From an uncultured Ruminococcus sp. (GTDB lineage Bacteria; Bacillota_A; Clostridia; Oscillospirales; Acutalibacteraceae), in assembly GCA_902773395.1 (NCBI GenBank), contig CACYEJ010000323.1:1-9059 (forward strand): a stretch of 9,059 bases of DNA, given 5' to 3'. The position numbers and the translations under genes are program-made. Of this stretch, positions 1 through 8,260 are shown in pieces; the first letter of the stretch is position 1; each line of letters begins with the position of its first letter. The notes beneath the pieces were generated by a model, which had not been told where the DNA came from, searched no databases, and was given only the letters and a program-made list of their open reading frames with translations.

Positions 1-1
1 A

Positions 2-3000
2 TTCGGTGTTAAGAATGCGTCTGTTCAGACATTGAGAATTCAAGTTCTCAATAATCTTGATGCAAGTGCATTTAAGCTTTCAGCATCTCTTACTCCTATT
101 GAAGATGAGGAAGAAGAGAGTTCTACTGTATCAACAGTACAGGTTATTGCTAAAGACGGTACAATACGTGGCTCATACACTAAATATGCGAGAATGGCTA
201 ACACAGAAGTTGTATCCGCTGAGCGTAACGGTACAACTCATTCAAGAAATACAGACAACAACACATTAAACAACCACTCAATCAATATTTCTGCTTTCAG
301 CGGTCTTGCTGAGACTGTAAATGTTGAAAGAGGTTCAAAGATTACATTCACAACTACTATCACTTCAGATGCTAATTTGTATGAAGTAAGAGCATTTAAC
401 GTAAATGGTGAAACTGTTCCTGTAACATCAGTAAATGGCAATGCTTACACAGGTGAGTATACAATTCCGTCTGATAATACAAGCAACAAGTTCATTGAGA
501 TTACTCCTGTATATTTCTACAAGCTCGACAGCAATGGACAGGCAAAGGATAAATCAGGCAATACAGTTGATGTTATTACATTCTACGTTGAGAACTTTGA
601 CGACAATGCAAAAGAAGCGTGGGGTAAACCATACGACAGCAACTACAATAATGACGCAGCAACTCTTTCATGTTATGCGTGGTACAACAATGATCAGGGT
701 ATCGACCTTCTCGGTGCAGACAATGTAAATAAGCCTGCTCTTGGCGGTTATCCGGGTCAGCCAATGGTTTATGAAAACGGACGTTACGTAATGCAGGTTC
801 CTGCATCTATTAACGGCAACCCTGTAAAGGGTATCACTCTTAACAACTACGTTTGGGACTATGTTCACAGCTACACACTCGGTGCTGAGGGCGAGGGCTC
901 AAGCGGCGATTCAAAGAGAGAAACTATTAACTGTCAGACTTATGACTACGATGACTTTGTAAAATTGTCAGAGCTTATCGAGAGCGACAATAACAAGTAC
1001 AATAATATTGTTGTATTCCGCTTTAAGTACAGAACAGAAATGAATCCTGCTCCGAATTATAGTGCTTACAACAACAGATTCTACGGCAACACTCCTGATG
1101 CTGACAATAACAGCAACGGTCAGACTTTGAAGGATCTTAGCAATTATAAGAATGGTTGGGAGAATTATCTTGATTATTACGATAATACTATTGATCTTTT
1201 CAATAATATTCTTTCTGATGAAGATATTTCAAAAGCTAATGGCAAGACATTTAAGATTGTTTCCGACGGTTACAGAGATATGTACTTAGGTCACTTCGGT
1301 GTTCTTTGGTATGTTTATGATCCGAACGGAAAATTCATAGGCTGCTTACCTTCTTCTGCTATGTTCTATAACTACACAGAAAAATTGGTAAACGGAAAAC
1401 TTCCTGACAGTATGCCTTCAGATTTTGTAATCAATGCTTTCCCTGGACTCAGCGGAGATGCTGCATACTATTGGAGCGTATATAAGACATTGTACAATGG
1501 CGGTTCAATTGGCAACGGTTCACACGATTCCGCATTGGGAATTCCTGCAATTATTACATACGAAACAGCAATTCGTGCTCAGGATTCCAACTCAAACGGT
1601 CACCCGAAGGATCCTGGTCTTAGAAACGATGGACGTTGGTTCTATTCAAAGAAGAATGCTACAATTAATGCTAACATCATTATCGAGTTCAAGACAGATG
1701 CAAACCTTGATGATACAAATTATATCGAGGATACTTACGATGCTTCCAATCTTACGACAGCTTCTAAGCCAAAGGGTGTTGTAACAGGAGCACAGCCTGT
1801 CTTTACTAATGACGGTGCAAGCTATAAAAATAAGGTAGTTGCAGAGAATGTAACAGTTAATACTGATGATACCTTCAAGTTTGAGGTACCTGAGAAAACA
1901 TCTTTAGGTTATGTTTATGATACAACAACAGGTTCTGCTACAACAACAACTCAGCAGTATGAGTTCGTAGGCTGGTACCTAAAGAAAGACGGAGTTTATT
2001 CCAAGATTAATCCAACCGAGCTTGCTAAGCTTACAGGTGAAACAGAGATGATCAGTCAGGCAACTCTTGTTGCAAGATATGTTCCTTATTCAGGCGATCT
2101 TCTTACAATCACTCATGACCTTTATAAGGATTCTGCTTATAAGTTCTCCGAGTCACCTTCTGCTCATAACGGCAACGGTACACCAGGCGTATCTGTTGAG
2201 GTTAAGTACTCAAATGGTTCTACAAGCACACTTACTGTATTTGATGAAACAGATCATTCCGTATCTATTGATAAGACAACATTGAAGACCATTTTGGAGA
2301 GCGATCCAAATGCTAAGCTTGTTGTAAAGCTTGATGTAACAACTGAGGGCAATACAGATTCTAAAGCTGTTTCCCTTGAAACAATTTATCGTAAATCCAA
2401 TAATGAGACACAATCCGAAACTGGTAAAAATAATACTGTTGGTTATGTAGCATTTGCTGATGATAATTCATCTTCGAGTGCAGACGCTTATGGTATTTCT
2501 ACATGGGCAAGTACAAGTGATACAGCTACAGAGAGTTCTGTTTCCGGTTCAACCGAAAAGAATTACGGTGTAACTTATAATTGTGATATTGCCGATTTGT
2601 TTACTACTGACGAATATAGCACACTCAAGACAAACATTGTAAGATTCTATTCAGACCTTAGCTCTGAGAGCGATTCAATTAACGCTAACATCATTATTGA
2701 GTTCAAGACAGATGCAAATCTTGATGATACAAATTATATCGAGGATACTTACGATGCTTCCGATCTTACAACAGCGTCTAATCCTAAGGGTGTCGTAACA
2801 GGAGCACAGCCTGTATTCACAAATGAGGGTACAAGCTACGAAAATAAGGTTGTTGCAGAAAATGTAACAGTAAATTCTGATGATACATTCAAGTTTGAAG
2901 TTCCGGAGAAAACATCATCGGGTTATGTTTATGACGAAACAACAGGTTCTGCTGCAACAGAAACTCAGAAGTATGAGTTTGTAGGCTGGTACCTGAAGGA

Positions 3001-5257
3001 AGACGATACTTATTCCAAGATTAATCCAAACGATGTTGATAAGCTGACAGGTGAAACTGAGATGAGCAGTGATGCAACACTTGTTGCAAGATATGTTCCT
3101 TACTCAGGTGATCTTATTACAATTACACATGACCTCTATTTAGGTTCGGCACATAAGTTCTCCGAGTCACCTTCTGCTCATAACGGCACAGGTACACCGG
3201 GTGTATCTGTTGAGGTTCAGTACTCAAACGGCACAACAGGCACACTCACAGTATTTGATGAAACAGATAATTCCGTATCTGTTGACAAGACAACATTAAA
3301 GAATATTTTGGAGAACGATCCGGATGCTAAGCTTGTTGTAAAGCTTGATGTAACAACTGAGGGCAATACAGATTCTAACGCTGTTTCCCTTGAAACAATC
3401 TATCGTAAATCCAATAATGAGACACAATCAGAAACCGGTAAAAATAATACTGTTGGTTATGTATCGTTTGCTGATGATAATTCATCTTCAAGTGCAGATG
3501 CTTATGGTATTTCTACATGGGCAAGCACAAGTGATACAGCTACAGAGAGTTCTGTTTCCGGTTCAACCGAGAAGAACTACAGTGTAATTTACAATTGTGA
3601 TATTACCGATTTGTTTGCAACTAACGAATATAGCACACTCAAGACAAACATCGTAAGATTCTATTCAGACCTTAGCTCTGAGAACGGTAGAATTGAAGTA
3701 CAGTTCAAGTACTACGATAGAAGCGATGATTCCGTAAGCCACAGTATGCCGGAAACAGTTGATATTTATCCGACAACTATTAACCTAACTGTAAGCGGAG
3801 CTGTAAACAGTAAAGAGGCACTTGCAAAACTCATTGCTGATGCAGCAGAGCAGAAGGGTGTAGTATCCGATACTGATGGTCAGAATAAATATCTCGCAGT
3901 TAATGATATCTATAGTGTAATTGACGAGTATTACTTCTGGGCTTCACAGGAGCAGGCTGAAGCAGGCTTTGCAATTCTAAAAAATCATCACAACGGTGAT
4001 TCAGCTTACGGTACTGGAGTTACATATCATGCTGACTGCTACGGTTATATTTCTTCCGACAGCAATTACATGGAGGAGTTCCGCCAGGATGCACGCTTTA
4101 CTGAGTCTGCTTTAACTGAGAATTGGGTAACTTACTACGATAATAATGGAAATGTTCTTTCTGAAACAGAAGCATTGGCTAATCCTACGTCTGTCAATAA
4201 GGTAGTTGTATGGGGCTTCAATACTCCGAAGGATTACACAATTAGCTTTAATGTTCCTAAGGGAGATTCAACCGATGCTAGCAAAGCAGTAGTTCTCGTT
4301 GCCGACAGTGCAGACGAGAATCATCCTGAAATTGTTGGCTTTACAACAACTACACTTGAGCCTTTTACAGGCAAGTACAACGAAAGAGTTGGACGCACCT
4401 ATGATGAAACAAATGGTGTTGATGACTTGAGTCCATATCTTAAAAAGGTTTATGGTATCAGCGGCTCTACAACAGGTAAAATCTTTAAAGATGATACTGC
4501 TGAAACAGACAGAAATCCTGGTGTTCCCACAGTAACATATAACGATACTAAATACAATTTTGATGGTTGGTATGATGCGAACGGTGTAAAGGTTTCTTCT
4601 GATTATACCTACGCAAACAGAATTACTGCGGATACTGAATTAACAGCAGGCTATAGAAGAGCAGATGTATCTGAAAGCAAGGGCATTACATTAACAAAGA
4701 ATGCAACAGAAAAATACATTGAAGATGTGACAGGCGATGAGAGAATTCGCTATGTAACACAGCTTAATACATATGGTTGCAGTGATTCAGACTACAACAT
4801 TAAGGACATTGCGATTATCTACATTAAGCCTTACAATGGAACAAGCTTTACAGATAGTGAGATTGCTACAATTGTAGAGAATGTTAAGAATAACAATGCA
4901 GTACAGGCTCTTCTTACAAACACAGATAAGAGAGAGAGTATTGTATCGACAATTTCTGATACAGATTCGTACAATGGAGTAGCTTATGCTTATGATGTTG
5001 TAATCACCGCAAATGACGGAACTCAGTATGATGCTGATTCTTACGATCCGAATTCTAGCAATACAGCAGTTACAGAAATTGGAACTGCTCAGATTGCACT
5101 TACAAACAAGAACAGAGTTCAGTTCGCTTTGGATCTCACTTACGATTCCGTTCAGACTGGTAACAAGAATGCAGATATCATTGTTATTGCGGCAATGAAC
5201 TATGATGGCGAGTATGTTGCAAGTGATAACTACATTCGTTATACAGCAGGTAATTAA
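2..5257 (+). CDS. Giant extracellular repeat protein with InlB-like repeats, 5' end outside the window
   Basis: The frame is open from position 2 to a TAA at 5255-5257 (1751 visible residues). No start codon with a ribosome binding site is seen, so the true start lies upstream. Residues are numbered here from position 2. The composition (rich in Asn, Asp, Ser, Thr and Tyr, few Cys) and the lack of membrane segments suit a secreted or surface protein. Visible parts are: an acidic linker EDEEEE near residue 35; a module at about 194-315 with the pattern GGYPGQPM, GRYVMQVP and GITLNNY, which recalls starch-binding modules of the CBM26 kind (inference, weak); two 338-residue tandem repeats at 555-892 and 893-1230; a third F-x-GWY element (FDGWYDANG, from 1520) ending in TADTELTAGYR; and a C-terminal beta-rich stretch. 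Each large repeat contains an FVGWY element followed by DATLVARYVP-type sequence, as in Listeria-Bacteroides/InlB B-type repeats. The end, NYIRYTAGN, has no LPXTG, no hydrophobic tail and no dockerin, so attachment is unexplained unless it is encoded upstream. A role in adhesion or glycan binding is plausible but not shown. Confidence 0.9.
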   Translation, partial: FGVKNASVQTLRIQVLNNLDASAFKLSASLTPIEDEEEESSTVSTVQVIAKDGTIRGSYTKYARMANTEVVSAERNGTTHSRNTDNNTLNNHSINISAFSGLAETVNVERGSKITFTTTITSDANLYEVRAFNVNGETVPVTSVNGNAYTGEYTIPSDNTSNKFIEITPVYFYKLDSNGQAKDKSGNTVDVITFYVENFDDNAKEAWGKPYDSNYNNDAATLSCYAWYNNDQGIDLLGADNVNKPALGGYPGQPMVYENGRYVMQVPASINGNPVKGITLNNYVWDYVHSYTLGAEGEGSSGDSKRETINCQTYDYDDFVKLSELIESDNNKYNNIVVFRFKYRTEMNPAPNYSAYNNRFYGNTPDADNNSNGQTLKDLSNYKNGWENYLDYYDNTIDLFNNILSDEDISKANGKTFKIVSDGYRDMYLGHFGVLWYVYDPNGKFIGCLPSSAMFYNYTEKLVNGKLPDSMPSDFVINAFPGLSGDAAYYWSVYKTLYNGGSIGNGSHDSALGIPAIITYETAIRAQDSNSNGHPKDPGLRNDGRWFYSKKNATINANIIIEFKTDANLDDTNYIEDTYDASNLTTASKPKGVVTGAQPVFTNDGASYKNKVVAENVTVNTDDTFKFEVPEKTSLGYVYDTTTGSATTTTQQYEFVGWYLKKDGVYSKINPTELAKLTGETEMISQATLVARYVPYSGDLLTITHDLYKDSAYKFSESPSAHNGNGTPGVSVEVKYSNGSTSTLTVFDETDHSVSIDKTTLKTILESDPNAKLVVKLDVTTEGNTDSKAVSLETIYRKSNNETQSETGKNNTVGYVAFADDNSSSSADAYGISTWASTSDTATESSVSGSTEKNYGVTYNCDIADLFTTDEYSTLKTNIVRFYSDLSSESDSINANIIIEFKTDANLDDTNYIEDTYDASDLTTASNPKGVVTGAQPVFTNEGTSYENKVVAENVTVNSDDTFKFEVPEKTSSGYVYDETTGSAATETQKYEFVGWYLKEDDTYSKINPNDVDKLTGETEMSSDATLVARYVPYSGDLITITHDLYLGSAHKFSESPSAHNGTGTPGVSVEVQYSNGTTGTLTVFDETDNSVSVDKTTLKNILENDPDAKLVVKLDVTTEGNTDSNAVSLETIYRKSNNETQSETGKNNTVGYVSFADDNSSSSADAYGISTWASTSDTATESSVSGSTEKNYSVIYNCDITDLFATNEYSTLKTNIVRFYSDLSSENGRIEVQFKYYDRSDDSVSHSMPETVDIYPTTINLTVSGAVNSKEALAKLIADAAEQKGVVSDTDGQNKYLAVNDIYSVIDEYYFWASQEQAEAGFAILKNHHNGDSAYGTGVTYHADCYGYISSDSNYMEEFRQDARFTESALTENWVTYYDNNGNVLSETEALANPTSVNKVVVWGFNTPKDYTISFNVPKGDSTDASKAVVLVADSADENHPEIVGFTTTTLEPFTGKYNERVGRTYDETNGVDDLSPYLKKVYGISGSTTGKIFKDDTAETDRNPGVPTVTYNDTKYNFDGWYDANGVKVSSDYTYANRITADTELTAGYRRADVSESKGITLTKNATEKYIEDVTGDERIRYVTQLNTYGCSDSDYNIKDIAIIYIKPYNGTSFTDSEIATIVENVKNNNAVQALLTNTDKRESIVSTISDTDSYNGVAYAYDVVITANDGTQYDADSYDPNSSNTAVTEIGTAQIALTNKNRVQFALDLTYDSVQTGNKNADIIVIAAMNYDGEYVASDNYIRYTAGN
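1664..2677 (+). repeat. Tandem repeat unit, copy 1 (1014 bp, 338 codons)
   Basis: This is the first of two adjacent in-frame copies inside the giant surface protein. It starts at INANIIIEFKTDANLDD and ends at YSDLSSESDS. The unit is built from a leading beta segment, an InlB-like FVGWY element (residues 655-659 of the visible protein), a PYSGDLLTITHDLY region, and a Ser/Thr-rich end containing YGISTWASTSDTATESS. Copy 2 begins at the very next codon, with no linker. Compared by hand, the copies have the same length without any insertion or deletion and differ at about 43 of 338 residues (about 87% identical). Confidence 0.95.
2678..3691 (+). repeat. Tandem repeat unit, copy 2 (1014 bp, 338 codons)
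   Basis: This is the second copy, from INANIIIEF to YSDLSSENGR, after which the sequence leaves the repeat (IEVQFKYYDRSDDS). Differences from copy 1 concentrate around the FVGWY element and the polar positions next to it, for example KINPTELAK against KINPNDVDK. The stretch 3380-3580 matches 2366-2566 with one amino acid change in 67 and about ten base changes, mostly synonymous. That pattern fits duplication followed by uneven divergence or later gene conversion. Confidence 0.95.
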
Positions 5258-5290
5258 TTAAAATCAATACGCAGGTATTGACTAATAGTT

Positions 5291-5322
5291 TGGAACGTCG
5301 ATCTTTCGGCGTTCCATTTTTT
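5291..5322 (+). terminator. Intrinsic terminator of the giant surface protein gene
   Basis: The stem TGGAACGTCGA (5291-5301) pairs with TCGGCGTTCCA (5306-5316). It is 11 bp with one G-T wobble and a TCTT loop, followed at once by six T (5317-5322). It begins 33 bases after the stop codon at 5257, which is the normal layout of a Rho-independent terminator on the plus strand. Confidence 0.9.
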
Positions 5323-5373
5323 AGTGTGCATTCTTAAAGTTTGTTTCTGCAAATATGTAACATACCAAATTGT

Positions 5374-5400
5374 AAATGCCACAGAAGAACTGTGGCATTT
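5374..5400 (-). terminator. Hairpin between convergent genes, likely terminator of the protease gene
   Basis: AAATGCCACAG (5374-5384) and CTGTGGCATTT (5390-5400) form a perfect 11-bp stem with a five-base loop. It lies 41 bases beyond the stop codon of the minus-strand protease gene. Read on the minus strand, the stem is followed by ACAATTTGG, a poor T-tract. Read on the plus strand it is followed by GTTTTG. It may therefore act in both directions as a backup for the plus-strand terminator. Confidence 0.7.
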
Positions 5401-5441
5401 GTTTTGATAATATTCGTTTGAGTTATTATGAGAATATATAA

Positions 5442-7268
5442 TTATTTGTTGTTTTTCTTATACTCATTTGAAGGAATAAGAATTGCTTTAATAGGGTAGT
5501 TATCAATAGCGATACCGTCTGCATTCTCTGCTGAGAAATTTTCAGGTATTTCTTTTTCTCCATGCTGTTGAAATGCAATTTTCTTAAAATCGTTTTTTAT
5601 GTCAACGAGGTCAGTCCACTTACCATCAGTAAACAGATAACTTTCACCCTTGTTAATAATGCCTTTCGCATTTACCTCGTTTTCTCTGGAGGAGTCATAA
5701 GAAAAAACATTTGTCGCATAAGGAATCACAGTGGTATAAGTTGAAGCACTGTCATCAGTTTTATACGTCATAGTTAATACGACTGAATAATTTTCGCCTT
5801 TTTTTAGATAATGCCCCTTTTTTAGATCAATCTTATGTGAACCGCCGAAAGCGTGCGAATTATCACCCTCTTCCAAAAGAGTTCCTGAGTTCGGATTGTC
5901 ATCTTCCAAATCCTTATATATCTCATAATGTACTGCTGTATTCATCGTTTTTGTTCTATACGAAATCTGGTACAGATATTCGTCTTCTTCTGCGTCAAAT
6001 ACATTTGCCATTTTTGTTTCACTGTCGTAATCCGAATTGCAGCACCAACCTATGAATAACAGATCGTATTGATCGTAATTAAGGTTAGTATATTTAACGG
6101 AATCTGACTTGTCAAATTCAAAGCTGATAGGATCTAAAAAAGTGTGGTCGTGATAGGAAATATAAAAAGAACCTTTTCTGTCAAATCCGCCTGTTTCTCC
6201 GTAGCTGTCTTTGATTATAAATGCACCGTTAGTCGGAGGAATGCTGTCAGAGTCTATTTTTCCCTCGCTGTCAAGTACTTGAAAATTCTCCTTCGGGTAA
6301 TTATCGTCATATCCCACAATGGTAACTACGTGATTTCGTTTGCTGACATCAGTATATGCTGCCCAATTCTCGTAGTTCATTCTGCCGAAAACAAGTGCAG
6401 TTACAGCAACAGCATGACCCTTGGCAATTTCCGATTTTATTGTAAGAACAGCATCTTCATCGTATTTATAATTTCCTTGTGAATCTTTTGAAGCGGGAGA
6501 AGGCAGAATGTTTCCGTTTCTCAGTAGAGCTGCTGTAGGAGGATTGCGATATTGGGAATTCAGTGGAATCGACCAATCTCCACTTTGTGAGAAATTCTCA
6601 AAGCCATCTTCTTTTTCATTCCTTTGATTTTTATCGGAATATGAATAAGGATATTTTCCTTTGACCTCAGTTGCTTCATCAACAGGACCGAATCCTGATG
6701 CAAACATATTTGTACCTGAAAGTGAAGCACCGCCCATAAGAAAAGCTGTGTTTGGATTCTTGCTGTCCGCCTCATCAATATCATATCCTTCGCCCACCTG
6801 TGATGCACGAACCTTTCCGAGCTTTACATCTTCCTCGGTTATACTGTGGAATACATACCAACTAAGATATTTTTCCGAGAAGTTTACATTATCGTTATCG
6901 TTAGACAAAGCCTTATCGCTGGTTTCTACTGACGGGGTACCGAGGTTATTAACGTATAAATATGAGCTTTCCGCTGCTGCAACAATACCAAACGACCAGC
7001 AATCGCCAAATGCCTGTGTCTTTACCGGGGTAACATAATTTTTACCGTTATAATTTCTAAGATCGACTTTTGTCGGAAGATTTACCGTGTCAATTTCAGA
7101 TAAGCTTTCGGTATCAACATCTGTATTATCTTCAGAAGAAATATCATCTAAAGATGAAGTATTGCTAACAAATTCAGCCTCACTTACAGAAGAATCGCCG
7201 CTGGAAGAGCAAGCAGAAGCAGAGCAAATTATTAATGCCGAAACTATGACAGATAAGATTTTTTTCAT
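5442..7268 (-). CDS. Lipoprotein papain-family (C1) cysteine peptidase with C-terminal lectin-like domain
   Basis: This is predicted to be a cell-surface cysteine protease of 608 residues. The start is the ATG at 7268-7266, because GAGGTG lies seven bases upstream. A TTG two codons earlier extends the frame but sits too close to that ribosome binding site. Residues 1-19 are a signal peptide (MKKILSVIVSALIICSASA) ending in a lipobox with Cys20, so the mature protein should be lipid-anchored. A Ser/Asp/Glu-rich tether follows to about residue 60. The peptidase domain spans about 61-385: VTPVKTQAFGDCWSFG holds the oxyanion Gln85 and nucleophile Cys90, and RNHVVTIVGYDD holds His313. The third papain catalytic position, normally Asn in KNSWG, reads KDSYG (Asp354). 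From about 393 the motifs YDQYDLLFIGW, MANVFDAEEDEYLYQISY and an EIYKD strand match the lectin-like domain often fused to clostridial C1 peptidases. No inhibitory propeptide is visible. Function is firm at family level; activity and substrate are unknown. Confidence 0.9.
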   Translation of the reverse strand: MKKILSVIVSALIICSASACSSSGDSSVSEAEFVSNTSSLDDISSEDNTDVDTESLSEIDTVNLPTKVDLRNYNGKNYVTPVKTQAFGDCWSFGIVAAAESSYLYVNNLGTPSVETSDKALSNDNDNVNFSEKYLSWYVFHSITEEDVKLGKVRASQVGEGYDIDEADSKNPNTAFLMGGASLSGTNMFASGFGPVDEATEVKGKYPYSYSDKNQRNEKEDGFENFSQSGDWSIPLNSQYRNPPTAALLRNGNILPSPASKDSQGNYKYDEDAVLTIKSEIAKGHAVAVTALVFGRMNYENWAAYTDVSKRNHVVTIVGYDDNYPKENFQVLDSEGKIDSDSIPPTNGAFIIKDSYGETGGFDRKGSFYISYHDHTFLDPISFEFDKSDSVKYTNLNYDQYDLLFIGWCCNSDYDSETKMANVFDAEEDEYLYQISYRTKTMNTAVHYEIYKDLEDDNPNSGTLLEEGDNSHAFGGSHKIDLKKGHYLKKGENYSVVLTMTYKTDDSASTYTTVIPYATNVFSYDSSRENEVNAKGIINKGESYLFTDGKWTDLVDIKNDFKKIAFQQHGEKEIPENFSAENADGIAIDNYPIKAILIPSNEYKKNNK

Positions 7269-7296
7269 AAACAAGCACCTCGTTCAAATATAATCG

Positions 7297-7311
7297 TATC
7301 TATATTATAGA
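7297..7311. promoter_or_regulatory. Candidate operator over the protease -10 box
   Basis: TCTATA-T-TATAGA (7299-7311) is a perfect palindrome with one central base, and with the flanking TA it reads TATCTAT-ATT-ATAGA. It contains the whole -10 box (7304-7309). The same TATCTAT-NNN-ATAGA pattern recurs in the promoter of the adjacent XRE regulator, which makes it a candidate binding site for that protein. Caution is needed because the overlap with a consensus -10 sequence makes an AT-rich palindrome easier to obtain by chance. Confidence 0.5.
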
Positions 7312-7333
7312 ACAGCATTTCAATATATATCAA
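7304..7333 (-). promoter_or_regulatory. Promoter of the protease gene
   Basis: On the minus strand, TTGATA (7333-7328) and a consensus TATAAT (7309-7304) are separated by 18 bases. The predicted start site is near 7297, giving a leader of about 29 bases before the ATG at 7268. This suggests the protease gene can be transcribed apart from the upstream regulator gene, whose stop lies 117 bases away with no clear terminator between them. Read-through from the regulator is also possible. Confidence 0.75.
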
Positions 7334-7385
7334 GCAACTGTTTATAAAAATATACAACTATTCGGATTGAAATTCAACTGCTGGT

Positions 7386-8225
7386 TTAAACAAGGGGTTT
7401 TTCTCTGTCAAACATATTAAAAACCGGAAAAGGGCTTCCTTTGGCTATCTCGTCAGCAAAAGAAAGCAGCGGTACAGCACAGCTTTCTTTACGAATTGAA
7501 TACGCATCAATTTCCCCTTCGACTGTGGCAATTTTGATATGCTCTGCCAATTTATAGTCACAAATAATCTTCATGCAGCGTTCTAACTCACGCATATCAA
7601 ATCCGGTTTCCTTGCTGATAAGCTTTGCTGTTATAGGAATACATGGCTTAGAATAAAGAAGGCAAATTGTTTTCAGCAAATGGTCCTCTGCAAACAATGC
7701 AAAAACATTCCTGATTGCTTCAATATTTTCAAAGTTGTTAAGCATAACCTCATTGTTAGGCTCTACAAGAAGGTAAAATTGGCTGAAGTTGCTTGATAGA
7801 CGGGCAAGTGCCATGCCGCTTTCACGGATTTGTTTTGCAAAATAATCCTGAGATTTTTCTTTATGTATATCCGACCGTCCGATAAATGTATCGCTGAAAT
7901 CATCGGTAAATTCAGTATCGCCGACAAGTCCGAAAAAGACTGACCAACAAATATCGAAAGCATAGCGGAAAGCCTCTTTTTGAGGAAGCTTACTAAGCGT
8001 TCTTGTAAGATAAACTTGAATATCCGTTTCCTCTCTGCCATAAAGCGAGTTGATATCTACATCGAGAGCATCTGCAAGATCGGGTAATAATTCTGCATCT
8101 GGAACGCTTCCTCTTTCCCATTTTGAAACAGCCTGCGTAGTAACACCAATTATGCTTCCAAGTTTTTCCTGAGTATAGCCCTTTTTAATACGATACTTTT
8201 TTATCTGTTCACCTAAAATGCTCAT
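7386..8225 (-). CDS. XRE-family transcriptional regulator with C-terminal effector region
   Basis: This is a 279-residue DNA-binding regulator. The ATG at 8225-8223 is chosen because GGAGGG (8237-8232) lies six bases upstream; an upstream in-frame TTG directly abuts that site and cannot use it. Residues 4-62 form a Cro/C1-type helix-turn-helix: IKKYRIKKGYTQEKLGSIIG leads into the recognition helix TTQAVSKWERG, followed by LPDLADALDVDINSLYG. The rest (about 70-279) is longer than in a minimal repressor. It has a helical middle part and, at about 180-245, a segment (LLKTICLLYSKPCIPITAKL, then ETGFDMRELERCMKIICDYKL) that reads like a second, winged-helix-type fold (inference). The region is rich in Cys (93, 188, 195, 217, 222), but these form no clear metal-binding motif. 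Its own promoter and that of the downstream protease share a palindrome, so it is probably autoregulated and may control the protease. The signal it senses is unknown. Confidence 0.92.
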   Translation of the reverse strand: MSILGEQIKKYRIKKGYTQEKLGSIIGVTTQAVSKWERGSVPDAELLPDLADALDVDINSLYGREETDIQVYLTRTLSKLPQKEAFRYAFDICWSVFFGLVGDTEFTDDFSDTFIGRSDIHKEKSQDYFAKQIRESGMALARLSSNFSQFYLLVEPNNEVMLNNFENIEAIRNVFALFAEDHLLKTICLLYSKPCIPITAKLISKETGFDMRELERCMKIICDYKLAEHIKIATVEGEIDAYSIRKESCAVPLLSFADEIAKGSPFPVFNMFDREKPLV

Positions 8226-8260
8226 TATCAACCCTCCGTTGATTTATTATACTTATAATT

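Noticed and set aside
1664..3691. Tandem duplication as a sign of a mobile element or CRISPR-like array
   Set aside because: The units are in frame, long (1014 bp) and part of one protein. There are no spacers, terminal inverted repeats or transposase.
6144..6482. 112-codon open frame on the plus strand inside the protease gene
   Set aside because: It is antisense to a clearly coding peptidase domain, shows no recognisable protein features and has no evident ribosome binding site. It is a shadow of the real gene.
7269..7274. TTG at 7274 as the protease start, and the similar TTG at 8231 for the regulator
   Set aside because: In both genes the TTG lies at or directly beside the ribosome binding site, while the ATG two codons later has a normal spacing of six to seven bases.
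7367..7377. Palindrome TTGAA-A-TTCAA just downstream of the regulator stop
   Set aside because: It is too short to be a terminator, has no loop or T-tract, is common by chance in AT-rich DNA, and does not match the TATCTAT-NNN-ATAGA motif.
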